Assembly (NCBI RefSeq): GCF_001577835.2
Contig: NC_029528.1
Location: 2,470,265-2,534,264, forward strand
Direction of reading: 5' to 3'
Source of the DNA: Coturnix japonica
Lineage: Eukaryota; Chordata; Aves; Galliformes; Phasianidae
DNA length: 64,000 nt
The notes under the pieces are model-generated. The model had not been told where the DNA came from. It ran no database searches and was given only the letters and a program-made list of their open reading frames with translations. This document shows, piece after piece, positions 36,543 to 48,529 of the stretch. The translations under genes and the position numbers were made by a program. Within the stretch, counting starts at the first letter, position 1. Every line of letters starts with the position of its first letter.

Positions 36543-38187
36543 GTAAAGCACTGCTCTCTGATTAAACCGTGGTCATTCTCCTCCTTTTGGGGTGTCCTTA
36601 TGTAAGTGAACCCCACAAAACCCAGAGCTGAGTCCAGTACCACCAACTGGGTGCTCCCCAGCACCTCACCGTGCCCCCTGGGGTTGGGGTCTGCTGCCCT
36701 GAGAGGGGCTGATGCTTGCAGCAGTCAGAAATTAAAGTGAAGAGCAGCTAATTCCTGATTTTCTGAGATGCCTGTAACTTGGCCAGCATTTATTTCCCCT
36801 GTTTCTCCTTTCCCCATTGAGAAGACGGATTTTTTTCTTTTTTACTACAGCAAAGCAGACACACAAAAAAACCCTGTAAAACACAGGTCACGTCCTATTC
36901 TTGCTCTGTGTGTATTTTTCTCTCCAGCACACCATCTCCTCCTTACTATTCTCCTGACAGCTCCAGAGGTTTGTTTTTCAGCAAGGAGCTTATGTGGGCA
37001 ATGAATGCTCGGCCAGCATTTCTGCCTGTGATTAATTGGCTGGGTAGCCCACCAGAAGTGGGATGTTTATGGGCACAGGGCTCTTATAATGTTCACTTCT
37101 GAGCCCTCATTCCTCTGGTTTGGGTCGTAAACTTCACTTATCACCAGACTTTTATATGTTAATTATTCTGCGTTGCTGGGAGAGGGGACAGCGTGTGGAA
37201 GTGCACAAAATAAGGCAAGGTTTTGTTGTGGTGGATCAGATGCTCCTGTAGGGGTTGGCTGACCGTATGGGAATACAAGGGTGGGTGGCAGAATGGGAGA
37301 TGTTTGTGTTTGGAGATGTGGGTGCTGCTCTCAGCTGCGGGGCGCACATTCATTTGAGGATATCACAGCCCTGAGATGCTGCATCCAGAGACCAGGGGTG
37401 GGATCAGTAGGGTGAGATTTGGCACCGTTCTCCCCCGAGATGCTTAAAATGTTGAGGTGCTTTGAAAAAAAATCCCAGTTGGCACAAATCTGTAGGTTTA
37501 AGGGCCCGAACACCTTTGAAAATCTGGTCAGTGCAACACCGAGTTTTGCTGGGAGTCGATGGGACTTCTTAGCACCTAAGGGAGGGGGGAAATCATCCCT
37601 TGAGATGGGTGAGAAGGCCTAGAATGCATTGTTTGGGGAAAAAAAATACAAAAAAGGGAAAATCCTTTAGGCTCTCCCAATCTCTTCCCATTCCAGAGGC
37701 GCTATGCATGCCCTGTGCTGTCCCACCCGGGGGCTCTGGGCGCTGTCTCCATGTCCTGACCTGGAGAGGAGAGCCCTGGGCGTTTGGCATTCCAAGAGAC
37801 GACACCTCTTGGCTCCAAATTTGTTTTAGAATGTGATAGTGCCGCCTCCGTGCGTTTTGCTGAAGGTGTGGGAGGTTGTTTATACTCTGCGTGTATAGTA
37901 ATTTATTAATTGAAGTCTAAATTAGCCCTCAACAGGTTAGCAGTATTTAATGCGGAGAGCTCAAACATGCAACACATTCTTGGCACGTTTCCCTTTATTA
38001 ATTAAAATCCTCTTTAAAACACTCTGCCTTCCACCTCGGAGCAATAAATTTCCACCTTGAGGAAATAATTTCCTTGTTGTATTCCATACAGAGACGTTCT
38101 GTTAGCTGCGATCCCTCTTCGAGTGTAGGCCCCATTCATCTTTCTTTCAATCTCAAAATAAACTCTAAAAACACCGAGTTGTTCTTG

Positions 38188-38243
38188 AGAAAAGAAAAAA
38201 AAAAGAAGAAGAAGAAAAAATAAAAAGAAAATAAAAATAAAAA
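38188..38243. repeat. A-rich purine tract
   Basis: An almost pure A/G tract of AAAG, AAG and AAAAT units. It is simple sequence inside the CATSPER3 relic locus; the Phe-rich minus-strand frame across it is its translation. Confidence 0.85.
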
Positions 38244-38601
38244 TGGACTTTTTGAACCACAAAACTCCTTATTAATAAAAGCTCAGAGGACTCCGGGCCG
38301 GCTCCTGGCTCAGCCCTGGCGATGGGAACGCCGGGACGGTCCTGCACAACATTTTATGGTCCTCTCGTCACCTCAGCCCTGGGTGGCTGTTTTTCTTTCA
38401 GCCCCACGTGCCCCAGCCCCGATCTGCCCGACGCCGTGACATAACATGGCAAAAATGTCTCCTGCTCACAGCGCTGAGCGGCTTTTGTTCCCTGTGAGCG
38501 CCCACCGGGCCGGGAGCTCTCTGCCATCTGCCCAGAGCTTGTGCCATCATGCTGGGATTCACGCTGCTCTTCCAGTTTGGTTTGGAGTCTCTCTTTGGCA
38601 G

Positions 38602-38965
38602 TCTTTCATCAAGTCCTTCGTCTGGACACTACAAAGAGTGATGTGTGCTCTATTCACAGGTTGCCCAAGGAGGCTGTGGATGCCCCATCCCTGCAGGCAT
38701 TCAAGGCCAGGCTGGATGTGGCTCTGGGCAGCCTGGGCTGCTGGTTGGTGACCCTGCACACAGCAGGGGGTTGGGGCTGGATGATCACTGTGGTCCTTTG
38801 CAACCCAGGCCATTCTGTGATTCTGTGATTCTATTCCTGTTGTACTTCCTGACATCAGTGTTTGCCATTCTGGGACATGGATTGCATGGAAATTTCAAAT
38901 CTAGAGATGCTACAAACTGGTTCCAGTTTTCCTCCTCCTTCCTCTCAGCCTTCACTTCAATGACC
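38602..38965 (+). pseudogene. CATSPER3: CATSPER3 relic exon: S5 and pore turret, split by a CR1 insertion
   Basis: IKSFVWTLQRVMCALF ends at 38655, and LLYFLTSVFAILGHGLHGNF resumes at 38837 in the same frame once the intervening CR1 is set aside. Human reads IRTLITAVGQTV and LLMYIFAILGFCLFG here. NWFQFSSSFLSAFTSMT matches NWGNLAAAFFTLFSLAT just before the filter. The expected donor after ACC at 38965 reads ATCAGA, not GTCAGA. The frame does not join cleanly to the S4 exon. Confidence 0.82.
38656..38829 (+). mobile_element. CR1 LINE 3' fragment inserted in a CATSPER3 exon
   Basis: GTTGCCCAAGGAGGCTGTGG opens a typical truncated CR1 3' end, which ends in two ATTCTGTG tail units. The bases TCTATTC flank it on both sides (38649-38655 and 38830-38836), probably a 7-base target duplication, though the right copy could be read as part of the CR1 tail. 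Confidence 0.92.
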
Positions 38966-39338
38966 ATCAGAGCTGCAGCATTTTCCACTCTGTATCAGCC
39001 AAATTACCAGTTCTGGGTTTTGGAGAAGCCCTGTACGTAGCCTGTGACTGCAGCAGGGACAGTGTGAGCTGCTCTCCATATTCCTGATCCCTGGGAAAAT
39101 TTGCTTTGATAGACAAACTTCCCTACTTGGCCCTGCAAATTCAGAGGGGAAAATCTCTCAAGCAGACAGCAATGAGTTCTGTGCTGTCAAAACTCTTTTT
39201 CTGCTTTCAACCCAGACCTCTGAGGAACAGAGAAACTGCTCAGCTTTCAAAAAGGAAGAAAAAGAAGAGACAGATTTCATATGACTGGTGAGTTATGCTG
39301 TGGTTTGGAAGTAACTCTCTGCCTAAATACATTCGCAG

Positions 39339-39482
39339 GTTGGTGGTTGGTTGCAGTTACAGGAGAAGACGAATGGTTATGGGTTTAAGCACAGCCTCCT
39401 GTACAGCGTCATGGCATCTTGCTGGGCTTTTTTGTCTTCTTCAATCTGTTCACACTGAGCTTCAGCAAGGCCAGAGAAGCAC
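39339..39482 (+). pseudogene. CATSPER3: CATSPER3 relic exon: pore filter and S6
   Basis: After the acceptor ATTCGCAG, VGGWLQLQEKTNGYGFKHSL matches human VDGWTDLQKQLDNREFALSR. The filter aspartate is glycine. The frame then shifts near 39411-39418, and ILLGFFVFFNLF in the next frame matches ILLASFIFLNMF of S6. The downstream boundary is unclear. Confidence 0.8.
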
Positions 39483-39534
39483 ATGGGAGTGGGGGTGGGA
39501 GAAGCTCACCCAGCCCCGTGGTTTGCATTGGCAG

Positions 39535-39654
39535 GGCTTCACTCAGGAGGACGAGAACTGCAGCAGAGCAGCTCGGGTGGCTGCAGTCTAAGCCAGAAAA
39601 CAAAATATCCAGAGAAAGCAGAGGAGAAATGGGAGCAAAGACACAGAGCAGCAG
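39535..39654 (+). pseudogene. CATSPER3: Possible CATSPER3 relic exon: post-S6 coiled region
   Basis: A stretch bounded by GCATTGGCAG and GCAG|GTGGGC encodes Glu/Lys/Gln/Arg-rich sequence in more than one frame, as expected for the charged coil after S6 in mammals. The alignment is too weak to fix the frame, and one frame has a stop. Confidence 0.4.
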
Positions 39655-40503
39655 GTGGGCTGCACTCTGCTCTGGGCCCAGTTGCAGATATTCAGCATAA
39701 TGTAATAGAGAGAGATACGGATGAGTGCTTTTTGGTGGAGGAAGGTAAGTCCTTTTTCTTCCCTCTCTCTGTTTTTTACACCAGTGCAGGCTGCAGAATC
39801 TGTGCCTGTGTGGTCAGTTCATTGCACGTGCAGCTGAATGTACTACAGCCGTGCTTACAGCACTGCAAAGGTCTCAGAAAACTCCCAATTGATTTTGATG
39901 TGTTTTGTCTGAGTTTGTTTAACTTCAAAGAGATGTTAAGGAGAAATGCTTTCAGGTCATGTCCAGCCAAGAGCCCTGTCCAGGAGTGACTTGGATTCGT
40001 TTTCTGCTCAAGGGAGGTCGCATAGCACAGCATCCAAGACATTACTATGGGCTCGAGATCCACACTGCAGAGCCCACAGGAGAGCTTTGCACTGCTTGAT
40101 AAAGGGCTTCTGCAAAGCCAGCTTGAAATAAGTGCATAAAGCTGTCACTGAAATGTAAATGATTGGAGCGACGTGCTTCCCTCTTTCCCTCAACTCTTCT
40201 GCTCTTTGTTGCTTTTAGCGAATATAATTTGAAAATAATCAGTTCAGGATGGCTGGGCTGTTCTTTGGGCCAGAGATCTGCTGGGTCCAGGCCTGGACAG
40301 ACGGCTGCCATGCAGGCTGGGATGGCAGTGGGTCTATGGGACTGCTGGGCTGCTATCCCAGAACACAGGGATGAGGTGTGGGTGGCTCCAGTTCGGGTGC
40401 AAAGCCACAGTGGGGGCTGGCAGGGTGACAGTACCTGGTGTCATCTCCTTCTTGCTAACAACCTTTATTTTTCTTCTCCTGGATTTGTTCTTTTTCACAC
40501 CAG

Positions 40504-40661
40504 GAAATCCCTCAGTCTGAAGAGTTCCATGAGTTGGTGGAAGACATCAAAAAGAAGACGTGCCTCTCTGATATCATCATTACAGAGGAATTTTGTTTCA
40601 GCTTCCATTTTGCTCACCTGTACACGACAGCCCTGAGCATACAGGATCACAACATGAAGAG
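40504..40661 (+). pseudogene. CATSPER3: CATSPER3 relic exon: cytosolic C-terminal region, still open
   Basis: Bounded by TTTTTCACACCAG and AAGAG|GTCAGT, open in one frame (phase 2 at the end). FHELVEDIKKK matches FSELVENFKKT of human; the remainder keeps the FxFxxxYxxxLxxQD pattern. Its preservation contrasts with the damaged channel exons. Confidence 0.82.
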
Positions 40662-41649
40662 GTCAGTAATGATGGAGATGCTGGGTGTGAGTTACAGAAT
40701 GATGACATATTGATGCCCTGAGTTGTTTCTTTGGAAGTGATTTTGAGGATGTTGTGCTGGGTGCCTGGGAAGGTCCCAGCATTCAGCATGCGCTGGAGAA
40801 GGGCTGACATCACCTCCCAGCACCTGCAGAGCTGTGCCAGGAAGGGGCTGGGGGTGTAAGTGAGCAGGACTTGAGTCCATCACCAGTGCGCTGCTGGCAG
40901 AGTCCCCACTCCTCACTGCTCAGCTCCAGGAGGTGGGAGGGAAGCAGCTGTAGCCAGGGCTTGCTGGGCCTTGGCCTCAGCATTGGACTTCTCTGGATCT
41001 TGTTGAGGGAAAGGACTCACCCTGAGCAGTCAGCTTAAAGCGTGTAACCAGAAAAACCTCCCACAAATCCCCCAAAAGGAGAAGGCTGGATTTTACATGT
41101 CTTAGGTTAACCTTAATGCAATGCAAGCCTATGATCACAGCTTGCTACCTATTGTTTAAAAACGCTGCGGTCTGGCCTGGAGTCCTGCAGCCTTTTCACA
41201 GTGAGGACTGATCTGGAAGAAAGCAAAGCTGCTTCCATACTGATCCTGATCCATATCATCCTTACTGATACTGATCCATCACAGATCTGCCCCTGCCTAA
41301 GTTCCCTTTTGTCCCATTCCACTCTCAACTCAGGTTCCTGTTGGGAGCTTTAGTACATCATCTCCCCCATGAGCTGCACTGCTGAAGATCTCACACTGTG
41401 CACATACACATGTTGCTGACCCAACCCCAGGCTGCACTTCTGCCATTTGCATCTGATCTGTGGGAGGAAATAGAAGGATGCAAGAGAGGTCCTGCAGAGA
41501 AAAGGGACTGACACAGAATGTGTGGGATCTTGTCACTGCTCCTTGCAGTGGGTTTCAGGAGGGTGCTGTTCTCCATCTGCCTTGTGTGATGTTTGGAAGA
41601 GACCCAGCTGCTATCAGGATGTTTATGTCATGCCCTTCTCTCACTACAG

Positions 41650-41902
41650 GTTGCAGCTCCTCTATCATGAACTTACTGATGTACTGAGAAAGATGAGAAA
41701 AGAACATTTGCTGGATGAGTTGGAGATAGAATGTCTCCCTCTGCTAGAGAGACATGAAGCTCGGTGTGTCTCCACCCAGAGCCTTCCCTCCAAGTGCTCC
41801 TTTAAATCACATCTATGGTTCAAATCGTTCAGAGGAGATCCTCTATCCCTGGGCTGCTCTGAGTCAGAGCGTGCTGAGCTGTGCTACAGCAGTGGATTGT
41901 AA
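41650..41902 (+). pseudogene. CATSPER3: CATSPER3 relic terminal exon
   Basis: The acceptor CTCTCACTACAG joins in frame to the previous exon. RLQLLYHELTDVLRKM matches KLQELYYEIVHVLSLM of human. The frame continues for about 80 codons to TAA, longer than the human tail and unlike it beyond the first 25 codons. The excess may be read-through of former 3' UTR. Confidence 0.78.
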
Positions 41903-44900
41903 TGGCTCTGAGCAAAGCAGATCCTTTTGTGCCGGATGGCAACCGATGTCCTTGAGGAACCCACACAGCTATTTCAGTGCATACCCACCCATTCAGTAAT
42001 CAGAGAAGGAAGGAGGAGAACTCTGCATAGCACAGAGTGTACAGGTCATGGTACAGCTCCTCATCATGTGCCTGGGCATGGTGACTGTGATGGTGGGACT
42101 CGACTCCAAGGGTGGCAGAGAGGAGGCACTGTGCCCTGCAAACAGGATCAGTGGTGAGGTTGGGTTTGCAAAGCTCTGCTTGGCTGAGGCTCTGTCTGCT
42201 GGTAGCACAGTGCTGGGAGCTTGGAGCTGCAATGGGAGCTGCTTGTAAAAGGGCTGGAGAGAAACCACCGACACCAGATCCTCCTCAATTTGTTTTTCAT
42301 GTTCTCGTTTGTAATAATTTTGAGTTTTATGAGGGATACTTCCTAAAACTTCCCCAACATGATGGAAACACATGTGGTGCTATAATACACGATGTGGCCA
42401 TTTTGGGGGAGAGACTAGATCAAAACCTGCTTCCTTCTGACAGTTATATGGGATTTGTTCCAGGGGACTGGACAAGTGGAGGAGTGCAGGTACAGATTTC
42501 CTGCACCATCCACCCCTCCTAAAATACTACATGTGCATCTTGGCATCCAGATGGATTCTTTTGCTCACATGGTATTAAAAATGGCTTTTCTCCCTTTCTC
42601 TAGGGTTAACCCAGGTCAGTGCCTGTGTACATCCCTGTGCATCGCTCAGGATTTCACTGATACACAGGTTTGAAGAAAATGCTCCTCCTAGAGATGGGTC
42701 CTGTGAGCTGGTAATGCCAAGGTTAGAAGAATTTTGCTTATCTCAATAGCAAATCCCTGTAAGGTGGGTAGGACTGAGACGTCAACAAAGCAGCATCACT
42801 GGCTCATTTGGGGTCATCTGCAGCAGCATCCCAGTGGGCAGCCCCAGCGTGGGTTGCAGGCTGGCAGTAATCCCAGTTCTCATTATTTTAATGGCAAGAT
42901 AAAACTTATGTGTAATGTGCAAAACAACCCTGAGCCTCCCTGTGTTTATAGGAAAGGCTCAGATGGGCCGGGTAATCGATGTGTAAAAGATGTGGGCTGC
43001 AGGACAGCACCCAGTGCTGGGGGCACGATGCAGTTTGAGGGCCTTGTAGCTCTGCTTCCCCTTCCTCTGTGCCATATGGTGATAAGCTGAGCCTTCCAAG
43101 CTGGGCAAGCAGCTCCTCCTCTCCAGGACTGACCCAAGTTCTCTTCTCAGGCGGTCAGAAAGCAGAGCCCAGGGCTGAGCCTCGCTGATGTGCTCACCCC
43201 ATGGTGCGGTGCTGCCCTTCAAGCTGCAGAATATGAGATGGGGGTTCTCAGCAAAGAGGTTTTCTGTATTAATGGGGGAAATTGATGTATATGTACATGA
43301 GTGTGCTTCTCCTGGTGTAAATTAGGAGCAATCCAAAGAAGTCAGGATAGCTGTACCGGTGTGAACCAGACTCCATAATATAGAAGAGAGGCCCCTTTTG
43401 TCAGGCGATGGCTTTTCCTCAGAAGCCAAATGATACATAATGTTTATATAGTGTTTTGCCTCTCCTAAATGCAGGCTAGACATTAATTGATTCCAGGTTT
43501 GCTCTGTGACGTAGGTCAGCTCTTTCCATTTTGCAGATAAAGGCCGGGCAGTGATTACAGTGGGGTGTGGGGGTCAGCAGTGGGGTTGGGACGTGGATCC
43601 GAAGCCGGCGGACCACGCTGCCTCACTAAATACACAACACCTCTGATGTATGTCGACATCCGCTGCAAATCTGTAAACCCAGTTACATTAAGCCTGGCTC
43701 AAATGAGATCTGTTTATGTCTCCAACGCTCAGAGCTGCTCAGAGCAGGACTTAGCTAACGTAGCTCTGTTTGTGTTCAGAGCCTCTTAAAGCTCTGCCCG
43801 GACCGTGCTGGGGTGAAACATCACACACTGCTGGGGCTGCTCCAGCATCACCCTCTGCCTTTTGCTCGTGGGGCCATTTGGAGAAAGCACTGCCCATTTT
43901 AAACAGCCATGGAAGGAATGATTCTGGTTCACTTGTGTTTACATGGCATCGAAAACTTGTGAGGGTTTGTAGAGATGCGTGTGAATGGCTTAAATTGGTG
44001 TGGGAAAAAGCTGCTTTGGACTGTGAGCAGAGGTTGGTTCTGAAGCCCCCAGCACTGCCTTGGCCAAGGACTGGTCCCTTGGTGGGAGGGTCTGGTGCTT
44101 CAGTGGTTCCATCACTGCTCTTTGTTCTGGTGTTTTGGGAACAAGCTCCATCCCATTATCATGTAATCACTAAGGTTGGAAAGGACCCCTCGGATCTTCA
44201 AGTCCAACCCCACCTCAGCCCCACTGTGCCACTGATCATGTCCCTAGGTGCCACATCTCCTACAATCTGGAATGCCACCAGGATGGTGAATCCCCACTCC
44301 CTGGGCAGTCTGTGCCACTGCATCACCAATGCATCACCACTCCAATCATCTGCTGACTGAGGATGAGCAGGCACAGGAACACCTGTGGCACAAGCCTGGC
44401 CGTGTATGACATACATCCTTGCATGCATCCATCAGAAGACTCAGACAGGGTTTTACTGGTCTATTGCACAGTGGGAACCTGTACCTATAAAACAACTCTT
44501 AATTACTTCCTAAGTTACTAAGCAGGCTGATGTTGCTTTTGTCTTATAACACAACGGGATTTTGTCTGTTTAACATGCAATGTTAAGTAGTGGCTGTAAT
44601 AGCATCAGGAATTGAGGAGAAAGCAATATCTGGGAACTAAGACCATGCCAGCACCAGTTCCTGCAGACTCCAGACTCCGCTTTGAAGCTCTCCAGTCCAA
44701 ATACTGCCTCTGTGCTGCCTCTGTGATCCTCAGGGATTACCACGTGGTGTAGTACACAGCCTTGTGCCAATATTACAGAACACATAAGCACACAATTTAG
44801 CTGCCTACTTTGCAAGTCAGCCTTACACAAGAGATTCCAGGGGTGCCTGGAGGCATGCTGCTGTTACTTACTGGCTGGATCTGCTATTATTGCCACTTCT

Positions 44901-47900
44901 GGCTCTAGCTGAAACAAGTGTAAGATTAATCTGCCTCATTAACTGACTCTGATGTATTCTGAAAACTAATCTGCAATGTGTGAAATGCTGCATTTAAGAG
45001 AAAAAAATAATCAAATCCATTTATGAGGATAAAGACATTTAGAGGCTTTTGCATACATACCAGAGACTGCTCTTGGCTGCCTCCAGGTCTCATAGCATGT
45101 CTTTCTCCAAAGCTGAAGAGATGTGGGTAGGGAAGGGGCCTCGGTGGGTAGGGAAAGGAACTCAGTAGCTGCAGGTGATGGGGTGACAGAGGAGGGACCT
45201 GGGGCCTCCCCCACCATCTCTCTCCTCTGCTGTCACTTGGCTGCACTGTGGCTTTTGGCTGCACTGGGACATGGCGTCAGATAAAAGACCTGTGAGTAAC
45301 GCAGGGCCTAGAAATGCTTGGTGTACTTAGTCATCTCATCTGTGAATCAGCCTTTTGTTGGCAAGATGACCCTATCCCAGAGGGATTTTCCTTGAAAGTC
45401 TCCAAACTTGTTCCAGAACTGCTCTGCTGTGTAGAGTCCTGCACAAGAGGTAATCTCCAGATGGATGCTGCATTTGATGAGAGATCACAGGTAACATCCT
45501 GCTCTGACATATCAATGTCACGAGACCAAGAACCATTGCCACCATCTGCCCACACTATAAGACCATCCCAGGGGGGTCTGACCTCAGTGGGACCTCCCCA
45601 AAGTCAGCAAATATGGAGTCTGGCTGGATGGAGTCTAAGAAAAGGCCAGAGAAATGGGTTTCTGTCGTAATAGAGGTAACTGCCTCACTAAAGGATGAAT
45701 CATTTTGTTCATGATTCTCTTGCCTTCCAGTGCTTCAGGGATAATTCCAATTGGTTGAGTTGTTTTGGACTGATGTTGGCACGAGAGGAGCCAGTCCCAG
45801 AGTTCTGAGATCCAGTGTTAAGAGGTATGAGAGCGCATGGGAGCAATGTAACTGGGAACAACTGCGATGGGAAGCAAAGCAAAAGCTCAATCCAGCACAG
45901 AAACTGGCTGCAGCCCTGGCCCTTGGGATGTGTTTGTGTTGGACATTTCATAGTTTACCATCCGTGGGGCCTTGTTTCCTATCTATTTGTCTATTTTCCA
46001 TAGGAGCTGAGCACTTATGAAGACTTGTCCACTCAGTTGTGTTGATGTGATACGCTACTGGTCCAAGTGGCACGCTCTGCTCTGATGCCTGCCTGGAAAA
46101 CTGTGTCCATTCACGGCACCTATGGGCACAGCTCTGCAATACAGAGGGAAAACCTTATGTGTCCTCAGAATCTGCACTTGGATGCTACGAGGAAGAAAAT
46201 GGTAAAACAAAACACTGGAAATCTGTTTCTTATTTTCTGTACTGCCAAGCTTCTGTGAGACTTTCTAGAATCACAGCCCTAGAAAAATAGAAAGAGCAGA
46301 AAGAATTTTCTTGCTGATATTGGTGGTAGTAGGGGAGACCCATGTGCCTGCTTCAAACTGGGGTGGGCTGGGGACAAAGATAGGGGTTCTGCATGCTTGG
46401 GAGGGTGAGAAAATGTGTGCAGATGCTCCATGTCCAAGAGAGAGGTTTATTAAATGTTGTGAAGGACTGAAGGCAAACTGCAATGCCTGGGGAAGAGACA
46501 TGCCTCGTGGGTTAGTTTTTGGTGACGATGAAAGGTAAGACACGATGCTGGCCCATGATGGCAGCAGAAAAAGCATCAAGTGCTCAGACCAAGGCTGGAT
46601 GTTTCCATGCTCAAGGCATCTTCTGCATACAAGCACTCAGGGGAATGCAGGGAAACCTCTGATTCCACGGGCTGTGAAGGTGTTTGGTGACACCAGGCTG
46701 CTCTTTTTGAGGTAGTAGGGCTTACCTTCTCCATCTCCACCTAACAAGTGCCTGCTGCCATCCTGGGAATGCATGTATGGCAACCTGGACATGCTGAGCT
46801 GTGGAAAATTTCCCATGGAGTTTTGTACCATGATGCCAGGAGCTGTAATTGCCTTGGCAGAGGCGGCCACAGCTGTTGGAACCTGCCCTTCTGCCCGTGA
46901 GTCAGAGTGAAAGTGCTGGAGCCATGAGACGGCTCTGAGCAAAGATAGATGCAAAACTGGGAGGTGCTTTCTGAGCTTTTTGTTTCCTTGAGGGCAAGGC
47001 TGAAAAAAGATGAGCAAGAGAACAGGAGAACCTCCTGCAGCCTTGGATCCTCATGGCTGCTGCTGTGCTTGGCTCTGCACTGTGGCAGCATCACATCCCT
47101 GCCCACAGCCTCACCCCTCAAAGCAGCCCCCAAACCCACCTGCAGATGTGGGACCGTTTCCAGCACAAAAAAAACCTTGTGTATGGGTTATGAGCAACCT
47201 GCTCCATGGGATGGCTGAAGCAGTGGGAAGATGGCAGCAGCAGGGATGTCTCAAAGTGGGGATGGGACCTATCTGGAGATGGGTGGGATGGGAGCCCATC
47301 ACCGAGCTCTTCCCAGCCCTGGGGAGGTCCTGTCACCTCCGTGCTCCTGGTTCGTGGCTCGGAGCCATCTCTCGTTTAGTCCCAGTGAATTACTGAGCCC
47401 CAGGAAGCCTACCTTACTTAGGCTTTTGTAGAAGTCAAGGGCTCAAATTGAGCAGGAGCTTGGGGAAACCATTTCCCTTGTTAAAATAAATGTATTAGTT
47501 TAATACGTACCAGGAGAGGATAGGGAGTTCTCCTTGTTAAATATTTACCAGTCAAACCCTGCTGAGGACTTACTTGGAGCAATTGAGCTTTAGTGATTTC
47601 CTTCTATTGTGGTCTGAGTTTCCAGCATTGCTGGGAAACCGCCTGGCAGGGCTGGGAAGGCTGGTTTGGATCCGCATCCAATGGAGGGATGGAGCCTTGC
47701 TTCCCAAGAGTAGCGGGATGCAGGAGAGATGCCCCCAAACCACTCAAAAATGAATGATAAAAAAAAAAGGTAATGGATGAATAGAGCCACAAAACACTGC
47801 TCTGTGCCTTACCTGGCTCTGCTGCCCCTGAGCACATCCCAGTGGGACTGCACAAGTGGGATTCCATGGGGCTGATCCTGTCGGCAGTGGGCAAGTGGCT

Positions 47901-48129
47901 TTGAAAAGAACACAAGCTGTGAATTATCTCTATGTCTGCATGATGTCTTGCATTGGTGGTGGTAAGCTGAATTCCGAGAGTCTATCATAACTCAGGATTT
48001 TCCTAAGGTACCTATTCTACTTAAGAGAAGAATTTTAGATACATGATATTTGCTTGCATACAGTAATTCAATGCTCTCTTATGTTACAAATCACATATTG
48101 GTTTACAATTTATCTGAGCTTCAGCTGCG
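41903..48129. other. Intergenic DNA after the CATSPER3 relic
   Basis: No gene is recognised. A CR1 fragment lies at 44161-44352. The segment near 43524-43560 (CCATTTTGCAGATAAAGG) resembles the core of an old MIR-type SINE, but it is short. The long frames at 43770-44360 and 47010-47396 are unlike known proteins; the first runs through the CR1. Confidence 0.6.
44161..44352 (-). mobile_element. CR1 LINE 3' fragment
   Basis: AAGGTTGGAAAGGACCCCTCGGATCTTCAAGTCCAACC followed by CCACTGTGCCACTGATCATGTCCCTAGGTGCCACATC is the standard reversed CR1 3' block. It is truncated and non-coding. Confidence 0.93.
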
Positions 48130-48160
48130 ACAAGCCTTAACTAACCCTAACCCAAACCAC
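48130..48160. repeat. Short interstitial telomere-like repeat
   Basis: CCTTAACTAACCCTAACCCAAACC contains two or three CCCTAA-type units within ordinary sequence. Confidence 0.55.
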
Positions 48161-48529
48161 AACACGAGTTTACACACCAGCAACCTTTAAATATTCAAAA
48201 TTTCTTAAAACTGGTATCACTTATTTTCCTTATCAAGCTAAATTCAGATGATTTGATGACTCCAGTCATTTTGCAACTCATTGCTTCCCCTTAGGTGCCC
48301 TGGAACAAACAGGAAGCGTAGCCCATAGGGATGCCCAGGGAAGTGGCTGGGTCTTGTTGGTCATTTGCTCTCCTGAGTGCAGCGATCGCAGCTTTTTAAG
48401 GGTTGTGTTGTCGGGTGTTTTTTTTAAAGAATGACTCTATTAATAATGCTAAGAGAAAACAGATGTGTCAGGTTTGCAACCAGAAATGTGGATATTCCAG
48501 GAGACATCAATTGTTAGAAGTAAACACCA

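Larger units (their letters stand above)
35487..41902 (+). pseudogene. CATSPER3: Unitary pseudogene of CATSPER3 (sperm calcium-channel subunit)
   Basis: Six or seven exon remnants lie in the order and orientation of mammalian CATSPER3 and exactly at its syntenic place between PCBD2 and PITX1: 35487-35650, 36329-36542, 38602-38965, 39339 to about 39482, perhaps 39535-39654, 40504-40661 and 41650-41902. They match the protein from just before S1 to the C-terminal tail. CatSper is the pH-gated calcium channel of the sperm tail; CATSPER3 is one of four pore-forming subunits, and birds are reported to lack the complex. Disabling changes include a 13-bp tandem duplication, a CR1 insertion in the S5 exon, a donor reading AT in place of GT and a frame break in S6. 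The filter aspartate is also gone. The N-terminal exon is not found. A live but very diverged gene is unlikely. Confidence 0.87.

Noticed and set aside
35487-41902. A live, fast-evolving CATSPER3 gene
   Set aside because: A frame-shifting duplication, an exonic CR1, a mutated donor, an S6 frame break and loss of the filter aspartate together make a working channel implausible.
43770-44360. 196-codon plus-strand frame
   Set aside because: Its second half is a CR1 fragment in reverse, and the rest has no family likeness.
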